Source: Chloroflexota bacterium (GTDB lineage Bacteria; Chloroflexota; UBA11872; UBA12225). Taken from it: DNA of 64,000 nt. Below, piece after piece: positions 57,340 through 64,000 of this stretch. Where the stretch lies: positions 1 to 64,000 of the forward strand of contig JAUJOR010000004.1 in NCBI GenBank assembly GCA_030447525.1, read 5' to 3'. Position numbers and translations under genes: made by a program. The notes under the pieces were generated by a model, which saw only the letters and a program-made list of their open reading frames with translations, had not been told where the DNA came from and searched no databases. Numbering within the stretch: position 1 is the first letter of the stretch; every line of letters begins with the position of its first letter.

Positions 57340-60300
57340 CCCTTGTTGAAAGCGGTCGAAAAACTGCACCGCAAAGACGTTACGGCATAGCACCAGCCCC
57401 AGGGTGATGCCGATCACGCTCCCCAGGACGACGACCAGGGCCGACTCCAGGAGCAGGCTGACGGTAACGCGCCGCCGGCTGAGGCCGATCGCCCGCAGGA
57501 TGCCGATCTCCTGCCGGCGCTCCACGGCGGCGCGGGTGCTGATTACACCCAGGGCGGCGACCCCGACGAACAGACCCAGGCCGACGAAGAGCTGTAGCAT
57601 CCGGCTGGCCAGGATCAGCGGCCCGCTCTCGTTTTGGAAGCGTTCCATCAAACTCTCGGTCTGCAGCCCCTGGGCGAAAAACGCGGCTCCCAAGGCGGCG
57701 CGGGCCTCGTTCACGTCGGCCCCCGGCTGCAGGCGGAAAAAGAGGCGTGACGTGGCCGGGCGTAGGGGCGTCCCCAATCCTCGCAGCACCTCCGGGGCGA
57801 CGTACACCCCGCGAAAGGCCGTCGCCACGCGGCGGTCGATGACCCCCACGATAGAGACTTTGCGCGCCGCGCCACCGTTAGAGTTGCCAATCCACACCGG
57901 CACCGGCTCCATGGCCGTTTGCCGGTCGTCAATGCCTTGCAGGGTAAAGGATAACGTGCTGAGATTGATCCCGCCCCGCAGCTGCGGACTGGGCAGGGCG
58001 TTGGCGTCGATCACTGCCAGGGAAGGGTCGGCGGCCAGGGCCTCCCACACCGCCTGATCGGTGGCATAGCCCCGCGCCCGCGTCTGCAACGGAATCAGGT
58101 TGCCTCGGGCGAACCCCTCGTCGATCGCCGCCACGACGTAGCCACCCCAGGTGGGGGCAGGGGCGCTGAGCTGCGTCACGGCGAAGAACGCCGCCGTCCG
58201 CACCCCGGCCGCCGCGACGTAACGTTGCAGGTCGGCCGAGTCGGCGATGGCTGCGACCACAGTCTCTGCCAGGTGCTGGTCGGCGGCAGCCTGGGTGGCC
58301 GGGGGCTGGGCCTGAGCCGTCGCCGGGGCGGCCGGGCTCTCCGGGGCGGCCAAGGGCGCTCCCTCGGGTGCCCCGTCCACAGGGACGGGGCGCTCCGGCG
58401 GCCCCGTTTCCGGGCCCTGCCCGGCCGTGGCCGTCACGTGCCCGCGCAAGTCCCAGCCCCCGTACTTGATCACCGCATCGGCCTGGAAGTGCACCGCCGC
58501 CGCCGTGATCACCTGCATCACCGTGAGCATGAAGACCACCAGGGCGAACATCGTCGTCGTCACCCCGGTGCGGAAAGGCTGGCGCAAGAGATGGGCCGCC
58601 GCCAGGCGCAGGGCCGGCGCCGGCCGGCCGGCGGCCGTGAGTGACCAGCTGGCCAGGCGCAACGCCAGGTCGCCGTTGGCGCTCAGCGCCCAGGTCGTCC
58701 CGACCACCATCAGCACCCCGGCCAGGCCGAAGATCTCGATCCCGCTGGCCAGGCGGGGCAGCCCGAGGCGCTCCTGGGCGTCAAAGGGCAGGGCCCAGTA
58801 GGCGGCCAGCGCCATGCCGGCGAGGGTGGCCCCCGCCCGCGCGCCCCAGCGCGGCCGCGGAGCTCCCCCTTTCCGCCAGTCACCCCGAGCCGGCAGCCGA
58901 TCGCCCACCACGGAGACGGCCACGCCGCAGCCAAGCAGGAGCAGGCTCACGCCGGCGGCGAAGGGAAAGGTCTGCCCCCAGCGCAGGCCCAGGGCGATCA
59001 GGGTCGCCCCGCCCGGGAACAGGCCCGTCCAGCCCCAGGCCAGGACGCCGTGGGGCCTGGATGGGGGATCCGGCAGATCACGGATGGCCGTGACGATGGT
59101 CACCCGGCTCACCTGCCAGGCGGCCACGGTCACGGTGACGATGGTCAGCAGCAGGCCCAGGGAGGCCGCCAGGGCGGCGCTGCGAGGCGCGGCGTACCAG
59201 GTCACCGTATCCGCCACCCGAGCGGCCACGCCGGAAAAGCCGAACGCCCCGCTCTCCACCGCCCAGATAAGCAAGGCCAGGAGCACGCGGCTGATGCCCA
59301 GTCCCGCCGGCACCCCCACGGCGGCCGCCAGCAGGGCGTAGGCCACCCCCTCGAAGGTGAACATGGCAATCAGGTGGCCCCGCCCCGTGCCGAGCGCCCG
59401 CGCGATCCCCAGCTCCGATCGGCGCGCAGCGGCCAGCAGGCTGAAGATCAAGAACACCAGCAGCAGCCCGGCGGCGATGGACAGCAGTGAGAACAGGAGA
59501 AAGATGGTGGTGATGACGTTCCCGGCCCGGTCGGCGATCTCCAGCACCTGGCGCTTCACCGCCAGGACCTGGTACCCGGTGGCCCGCTGCAGGGCGGTGC
59601 CCAGGGTCCGCACCAGCTCGGCGTCGCGCGTGTCCCGCGCCCCGGCCAGCAGGGCAGCGCGCAGCGATTGGATGCGCAGCAAGCGGTCGAGGTCACGCCC
59701 CTCCCGGGACAAGGCGCCCCCCCTGCTGTCCCCGGTGGCCGGGGGCGGCGGGCGATCGGCGATCTCCAGGAGCTCGGCCAGACGACCCTGAGTGCGCTCC
59801 GAAAGGCTACCTCGGCGGGCCGCCAGCGCGGCCCGCAGATCTGCCCGCGTCAGGAGCTGGCGCACGTCCTGCAAGGCGCCGGCATCCACCAGCAGGGGAC
59901 GAATGGCCTCTACCACACGTTCGCTGCGTGCCGCCCCGGAGATGGCGTCGCCACGGTTGGCGATCCAGATCTGGTTCACGGCGTCCACTGCCCCGGCTGT
60001 GGGTTCCGAACTCAGGACACGCTGCAACTGCGCCAGGGGCAGAAAAAGGGACACCCCGGCTCCAGCGCCGAGCCCCCGGGCGGCCGCCACGGCGGCCACG
60101 CGCCAGCGCACCGGCACGCCCTCCAGCGTGCAGCTGAGGTCGTCCCCCGGCTGCACCGCCAGCGCCCCCCGCGCGGCCTCGTTCACCACCACCTCGCCGG
60201 GCTGCAGGGCAGCCAGGGAAAGCGCCCGCCCTTCGAGGTCGACGAGGGCACCGAACACCGGCGGATACTCCGGCGGCAGGCCCCGCACCGAAGCCGTCGC

Positions 60301-60795
60301 CGTCTGCCGGCTGGTCAGGTCGAGCACGGTGCAGCCGAGCCAGATGGCCGGCGTGGCGCCCTCCACGTCCAGGCGCAGGGCAGCGTCTGCTTCGATGCCC
60401 CGCGCCACCCGAGCGAACACCTCGCCCGGAAAGAACGTGCTGCTGGCGAAAGGGTCTCCCCCAGCCCCCGGCGGCGCCCCTTGCTGCGAACCGGCCGGTG
60501 CAGAGTAGGTCACCACCTGGTCGAGGCGGCCCAGCTCGGTAACGGCGGCCGCGCGGATAGCGTGGGTGATGGTGTCTCCCGTGGCCAGCGAAGCCGTGAC
60601 CAGCGCCGTGCTAAGCATCAGCCCGGCGACGATCAGCGCCGTCTGCGCCGGGCGCCGGGGCAACTGGCGCAGCCCCAGGCGAAGAAACACTGGCCAGCGC
60701 CAGGCGCGGAGCGCGAGTACCCCCAGGGCGGCCCCGGCGGCAAACAGCGCCCCCAGCGCCAGCGTCCCCGTGGGGATGCCAAAAAATGTGTCCAC
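57205..60795 (-). CDS. ABC transporter permease with two FtsX domains
   Basis: A 1,196-residue FtsX/MacB/LolC-type permease. One span lies near the N-terminus, then LRLGLRQLPRRPAQTALIVAGLMLSTALVTASLATGD (key R-x-x-R-R-P-x-x-T), a periplasmic domain of about 300 residues, three spans with LLLVFLIFSLLAAARRSELGIARALGTGRGHL, several central spans, a second MacB-like periplasmic domain, and three C-terminal spans with GVISTRAAVERRQEIGILRAIGLSRRRV. This duplicated layout is typical of permeases that move lipids, peptides or lipoproteins rather than small solutes. GTG 60795 is used because the frame to 60834 overlaps the ATPase gene. It pairs with the ATPase at 60812. Its 3' end overlaps the gene ending at 57339. 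Confidence 0.87.
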   Translation of the reverse strand: MDTFFGIPTGTLALGALFAAGAALGVLALRAWRWPVFLRLGLRQLPRRPAQTALIVAGLMLSTALVTASLATGDTITHAIRAAAVTELGRLDQVVTYSAPAGSQQGAPPGAGGDPFASSTFFPGEVFARVARGIEADAALRLDVEGATPAIWLGCTVLDLTSRQTATASVRGLPPEYPPVFGALVDLEGRALSLAALQPGEVVVNEAARGALAVQPGDDLSCTLEGVPVRWRVAAVAAARGLGAGAGVSLFLPLAQLQRVLSSEPTAGAVDAVNQIWIANRGDAISGAARSERVVEAIRPLLVDAGALQDVRQLLTRADLRAALAARRGSLSERTQGRLAELLEIADRPPPPATGDSRGGALSREGRDLDRLLRIQSLRAALLAGARDTRDAELVRTLGTALQRATGYQVLAVKRQVLEIADRAGNVITTIFLLFSLLSIAAGLLLVFLIFSLLAAARRSELGIARALGTGRGHLIAMFTFEGVAYALLAAAVGVPAGLGISRVLLALLIWAVESGAFGFSGVAARVADTVTWYAAPRSAALAASLGLLLTIVTVTVAAWQVSRVTIVTAIRDLPDPPSRPHGVLAWGWTGLFPGGATLIALGLRWGQTFPFAAGVSLLLLGCGVAVSVVGDRLPARGDWRKGGAPRPRWGARAGATLAGMALAAYWALPFDAQERLGLPRLASGIEIFGLAGVLMVVGTTWALSANGDLALRLASWSLTAAGRPAPALRLAAAHLLRQPFRTGVTTTMFALVVFMLTVMQVITAAAVHFQADAVIKYGGWDLRGHVTATAGQGPETGPPERPVPVDGAPEGAPLAAPESPAAPATAQAQPPATQAAADQHLAETVVAAIADSADLQRYVAAAGVRTAAFFAVTQLSAPAPTWGGYVVAAIDEGFARGNLIPLQTRARGYATDQAVWEALAADPSLAVIDANALPSPQLRGGINLSTLSFTLQGIDDRQTAMEPVPVWIGNSNGGAARKVSIVGVIDRRVATAFRGVYVAPEVLRGLGTPLRPATSRLFFRLQPGADVNEARAALGAAFFAQGLQTESLMERFQNESGPLILASRMLQLFVGLGLFVGVAALGVISTRAAVERRQEIGILRAIGLSRRRVTVSLLLESALVVVLGSVIGITLGLVLCRNVFAVQFFDRFQQGLKMVVPWQELLLTVLLTCAAALVATWLPARQASRIPPIAAIREA

Positions 60796-60796
60796 A

Positions 60797-60824
60797 CTCA
60801 GCGCTCGACGCTCAGCGCTCGACG
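60797..60824 (-). repeat. 14-bp tandem duplication spanning a stop codon
   Basis: CTCAGCGCTCGACG on the plus strand occurs at 60797-60810 and again, exactly, at 60811-60824. On the coding strand each copy contains GAGCGCTGA, and the ATPase stop codon TGA lies at 60812-60814 inside the second copy. Without the duplication the ATPase stop would sit next to the permease GTG. Confidence 0.65.
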
Positions 60825-61597
60825 AGGCCGTCACGCATGCGGATGATGCGGTCGGTCTGCTCGCCCACCTCTCGGGCGTGTGTCACGATGACGAAGGTTT
60901 GCCCGCGGGCCTGGTTGAGACGGCGCAAGAGATCCATCAAGTCAGCCGCCGAGGCGCTGTCCAGGTTTCCGGTCGGCTCGTCGGCCCAGACGATGGCCGG
61001 ATCGGTGACCACCGCCCGGGCGACGGCGACGCGCTGCTGCTGTCCGCCGGAGAGGCGGGCCGGACGGTGCCCCGCCCGGTCCTCCAGCCCCACGGCCGCC
61101 AGCGCGGCCAGGGCCCGCCAGCGGGCCTCACGCGGCCCGACGTTGGCCACCAGCAAAGGGTACTCCACGTTCTCCACGGCCGTGAGCACCGGCAGGAGGT
61201 TGAATGACTGGAAGACGAAGCCCATGGAGGTGGCGCGGTAGCGCGTCAAGGCGCCGTCGGACATTCGCTGCAGCGGGCGCCCGTCGATGACGATCTCCCC
61301 GCCGTCGATGGAATCGATCCCCGAAAGGCAATTCAAGAGGGTGGTCTTGCCGCAGCCGCTGGGCCCCATGATGGCCACCATCTCCCCGCGGCGGACGGCA
61401 AAGTCCACCCCGCGGAGGGCATCCACGGGGACGTCACCGCCGAGGTACACCTTGCGCACCGCCCGCGCGTCCACGATCAGGTCGCGTGACGTCTGGCCAT
61501 TGCCCGGGGCAGGACCGGGGCCGGCGAGTCCGTCGTCCCCAAGGCCATCGGTGTGGACCCTCCGCGTGTGGTCGGGGGATGCCGGGAGCGTGGTCAT
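60812..61597 (-). CDS. LolD/MacB-type ABC transporter ATP-binding protein
   Basis: A 261-residue ATPase that would drive the adjacent double-FtsX permease. Walker A is GPSGCGKT at residues 78-85, the Q-loop follows in [22 protein letters not shown], the signature is [14 protein letters not shown] and Walker B is [14 protein letters not shown]; the switch His is in [12 protein letters not shown]. The order and the sequence [19 protein letters not shown] place it in the LolD/MacB/YknY group. The first 38 residues are a low-complexity head. It starts 5 bp after the lipoprotein stop, and the permease start follows after 16 bp. Confidence 0.92.
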   Translation of the reverse strand: MTTLPASPDHTRRVHTDGLGDDGLAGPGPAPGNGQTSRDLIVDARAVRKVYLGGDVPVDALRGVDFAVRRGEMVAIMGPSGCGKTTLLNCLSGIDSIDGGEIVIDGRPLQRMSDGALTRYRATSMGFVFQSFNLLPVLTAVENVEYPLLVANVGPREARWRALAALAAVGLEDRAGHRPARLSGGQQQRVAVARAVVTDPAIVWADEPTGNLDSASAADLMDLLRRLNQARGQTFVIVTHAREVGEQTDRIIRMRDGLVER

Positions 61598-61602
61598 GCC
61601 GC

Positions 61603-62355
61603 TCAGACGATGCCCTGTTCCCGCAGCACCTGAAGGAACGTCTCCGCCAGTGTGCGGTAGCCGACCACCGTGGGATGGAGCCCATCCGGCCCGACGTACT
61701 CTGGGTGCGCCACCACGGGCCAGCGATGGTAGAGATCGACCAGGATCGCCCCGTGCTCTTGCGCCACGCCGGCGATGGCCTCGTTCCAGCTGGCCGTCAG
61801 TCCGGGGCGCACCGCCGGCGGGATTCCCAGGTAGGTGGACTGCTCCGGGGCGTTGGGGATGTTGCCCACCGCGACCTGGGCCCCCGTCCTGGAGCGCAGG
61901 TCACCCAGCAGACGTCCTAGGGAGGCGCGGTACCGATCCAGGGGCACGCCTCCGAGGACGTCGTTGACGACGAGCCAGACGGTGACCAGGTCTGGCCTGA
62001 CGTCCAGCGCCGGCGGGAGCTCCATCTCCACGGCCTCGTGCAGCCTAATCCCGGGGATGCCCAGGTTGATCACCCGCGTCGGCTGAGGCAGCCGCCGCCC
62101 CAGCACGGCCACCCAGCTATCCCGGGAGGGATCCTCCACCCCCACGCCGGCGGCGTCCGAGGCCCCCAAGGCGACGTACGTCAGCGGGGGTTTGAGCAGC
62201 GGTGCGGGGGTCGGGCTGGGCGCCGGCGGAGCCACCGGCGCCTGACCAGCAAACGTGCCAAAACGACACCCAGACACCATACCCCCCCAGGCTGAGATAG
62301 ATGCGCCCAGCGCGACGCGCTGGAGGGCGCGCCGCGAAATGTCAGGTTGAGACAC
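61603..62355 (-). CDS. SGNH/GDSL-hydrolase lipoprotein
   Basis: A 250-residue exported esterase-like protein. The N-terminus has a twin-arginine-like [11 protein letters not shown] stretch and a lipobox VSGC ending at C30, so it should be lipid-anchored after a proline-rich spacer. The SGNH blocks are present: Ser66 in ALGASDAAG, Gly in NLGIPG at 97-102, Asn131 in VVNDVLGG, and the D224/H227 pair in DGLHPT. Known members deacylate or deacetylate carbohydrates or lipids. It is the first gene of the unit with the ABC transporter, which suggests a shared role in handling an envelope lipid or acylated glycan; this link is inference. Confidence 0.88.
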   Translation of the reverse strand: MSQPDISRRALQRVALGASISAWGGMVSGCRFGTFAGQAPVAPPAPSPTPAPLLKPPLTYVALGASDAAGVGVEDPSRDSWVAVLGRRLPQPTRVINLGIPGIRLHEAVEMELPPALDVRPDLVTVWLVVNDVLGGVPLDRYRASLGRLLGDLRSRTGAQVAVGNIPNAPEQSTYLGIPPAVRPGLTASWNEAIAGVAQEHGAILVDLYHRWPVVAHPEYVGPDGLHPTVVGYRTLAETFLQVLREQGIV

Positions 62356-62455
62356 TCCCTAAAGCATACGGGGCGCTGTCAGCGACAGGAGGGCCCTCTG
62401 AGGGCTGTCCACCCATGGAGTCGTCCCTTCTAGATACACCAGGAGCTACGCCAGA

Positions 62456-64000
62456 TCAGCAGCGCCCGCAGGTGCGCCCCGGGGCCTGTTGCCAAAGTCG
62501 GGTATGGTGGTCAGGAGGAGCACGGTGCGGGGTACGCGGCGCCCCGTGCACGCGACGGGAACGGCGCTGGGCCGGGACCGGAGGCTCGAACCGGGGACAG
62601 GCCCGCTTGAGAAGGGGGAGGGGCCCAACGCGCACCCCCATGGCCGGGCTGGGGGCGCGCCGTTGGGCCAGCTTCTTGACGTCGTACGCGATGGCGGCGC
62701 CCAGCGCCTGGATCAGCACCTTGTCTCGCCCCCGACACTGCGCGCCCGCCGCAGCCCGTGACGGTCCTTCAGTTCGGCGTTGGCCGTCTCGACCCAGTAC
62801 GCGCGCGGCGCCGGCTGCGCTTGGCGGGTGGCGTGCGGAGATAGGCGACGACTCGGTCGCGCAGTCCCCCATCGTCCGGGCGCACGAGGGTGCGGGCGGC
62901 CGCCGGGCCGCAGCACTGCGCCTTGACCGGGCACGCCCCGCAGACCTTCGGCCGCCCGCGGTAGATCAGGCCACCGGCCGCCCCGGCAGTGCGCGAGGAG
63001 CCCTGGCGGGTGAGGGTTCGCCCGGTGGGACACCGATAGCGATTAGCGATCGGCGGCGAACTCGTACACGAAGCGGTCGGCAGAGTAGTCACCCCGGTCG
63101 CTCATGGTGCTGTGGGGCGGGATGCTCGCCCGGATGCCCTGCTGCTCCAGCGCCACGTAGTTGGCGTAGGTCCCGTACTTGGTATCCGCCACCACTTCGG
63201 CCACCGTACGCCCGGTCGTGCCTCGATGCTCCTTGAGCAGCCGGTCGCAGGTGCTCGTCGGCAACCTCGCCCGGAGTCACGTCCAGCGCGGTGATGAGAC
63301 GCGCCCGCCCGCCGTCCACGCCGACGTGCGCCTTGTAATAGAAGGCGTAGGGGACCCCTCGCGCTTGACCAGCCCCGCGTCGGGATCGGTGCGACTGGTC
63401 ACCAAGGCGTTCACCGGCCCCTGGTCCCCGTTGGGCACGTCCTCCGGACCGGCCACGTGCAGCGACGCGCGCCGCGCGCCCGCCGTGAGGCCACCGGCCG
63501 AGTCCGGCGCCGGCTGCTCCCCCTCGCCGGGAGGGGCGCTGGCGGCGTGGGATCGGAGACGGGAGTTCCTGCCACACCGTCGCGACGTACCCGGCGCGCT
63601 CGGCAGCTGAGTGAGCAGCGCCCGCGCGCCGGCCGACCCAAGACTGGCATTGGCCTTGACCAGCGTGCTGTCCACGTAGAGGACGTCGCCCCGCACCAGG
63701 CCGGCCCGCTCGCACTGCGCACCACCTCGGTGGCCGCCTGGTACACGGGCAGGCCGAAGCGCGCCCGCGCCTTGGACAGCATCGAGTGGTCCGGCGGCGT
63801 CTCGTCGAGGTCGTACCCCAAGAACCAGCGGAAGGCCAGGTGCAGGCGCGCCTCCTCGGCCAGCCGCCGCTCCGACGTGATGCCGTAGAGGTACCCGAGC
63901 AGCATCAGCTTGAACAGCACCACCGGATCGACCCCCGGCCGGCCGGTGTGGCTGTAGAACCGCGCCGTCAGCCGCCGCACAAAGCTGAGGTCGAGCGCCG
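62456..64000 (-). mobile_element. Decayed IS1182-family insertion sequence, truncated by the window end
   Basis: The right end of the window is filled by a transposase relic of the IS1182 type. The left terminal inverted repeat could not be identified in the 100 bp between the transposase end and the lipoprotein start; a small hairpin (CTGTC-AGC-GACAG, 62376-62388) lies there. The element is the only mobile DNA recognised in the window. Its other end lies beyond base 64000. Confidence 0.7.
62456..64000 (-). pseudogene. IS1182-family transposase, multiply frameshifted and partial
   Basis: Read across frames the minus strand gives a coherent IS1182 transposase. FYSHTGRPGVDPVVLFKLML and AFRWFLGYDLDETPPDHSML are the DUF772-like N-domain; the frame is open to the window edge, so the start is outside. 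YVDSTLVKANASLG, VPYAFYYKAHVGVDGGRARLITALDVTPGE (key D in each), VAEVVADTKYGTYANYVALEQQGI, the zinc-like CGACPVKAQC and WVETANAELKDRHGL with the final Glu belong to the DDE domain, followed by VLIQALGAAIAYDVKKLAQ. At least six shifts separate them, for example near 63718, 63355, 63255, 63045, 62820 and 62735. The gene cannot encode an active enzyme as read. Confidence 0.8.

Noticed and set aside
59668..60846. Long plus-strand open frame opposite the FtsX permease
   Set aside because: It is antisense to clear permease coding sequence, rich in Gln, Gly and Arg, and shows no domain; long antisense frames are expected at this GC level.
1..64000. tRNA, rRNA or riboswitch genes
   Set aside because: No cloverleaf with a GGTTCGAATCC-like arm or other recognisable RNA was seen in the gaps, all of which are under 300 bp.

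Overview
The window is very GC-rich, densely coded bacterial DNA with frequent GTG, TTG and probably one CTG start codon. Short overlaps of the ATGA/GTGA type link many neighbouring genes. No rRNA, tRNA or taxon-defining gene is present. The GC level, the many GT-C membrane proteins and the general style suggest Chloroflexota or a similar high-GC lineage, but that is inference. The content is a large surface-glycan or glycoconjugate cluster of about 60 kb.

Layout: (1) 1-3.6 kb, minus strand: GT2 glycosyltransferase, recX, a Tat-exported beta-propeller protein and the edge of a further gene. (2) 3.7-11.6 kb, plus strand: a small hypothetical protein, a Wzm/Wzt-type polysaccharide ABC exporter, a GT2 and a GT4 that are both riddled with frameshifts, and a GT-C membrane protein. 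(3) 11.4-23.6 kb, minus strand: five large integral membrane proteins of GT-C/YfhO type read as one overlapping operon; one carries a single-base frameshift. (4) 23.8-46.0 kb, plus strand: a membrane protein, a tartrate/D-malate dehydrogenase-like enzyme, a Trm112-like protein, a radical SAM/SPASM enzyme, three GT-B enzymes, a protein with two fused GT4 domains, a hexapeptide acyltransferase, a nitroreductase-methyltransferase fusion, an alpha/alpha-toroid-like protein, a YfhO protein, a GT4, a Wzx-like flippase and two more GT4 enzymes. (5) 46.0-48.1 kb: an orphan OmpR/PhoB response regulator facing a small 87-residue protein across a triple direct repeat that looks like an operator, then a methyltransferase. 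(6) 48.2-57.3 kb: GT87-like, YfhO and GT39-like membrane proteins, plus a shortened GT87-like paralogue. (7) 57.2-62.4 kb, minus strand: an SGNH-hydrolase lipoprotein with a LolD/MacB-type ABC ATPase and a double-FtsX permease. (8) 62.4-64.0 kb: a decayed IS1182-type transposase running off the window.

Together the genes look like a pathway that builds sugars onto a lipid carrier (GT2/GT4), modifies them (acyltransferase, dehydrogenase, radical SAM, methyltransferase), exports them by both an ABC exporter and a Wzx flippase, and transfers sugars outside the membrane with polyprenyl-phosphate-sugar-dependent GT-C enzymes. I see no polymerase (Wzy) and no initiating phosphoglycosyltransferase.

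The most notable points are: a nitroreductase fused to a SAM-methyltransferase; a sequence module centred on TAEW shared by four large membrane proteins of two architectures; an accessory domain shared by Wzt and the neighbouring GT4; a GT87-like paralogue that has lost its putative catalytic loop; three convergent gene pairs that each overlap by more than 100 bp; and small repeats placed inside coding linkers.
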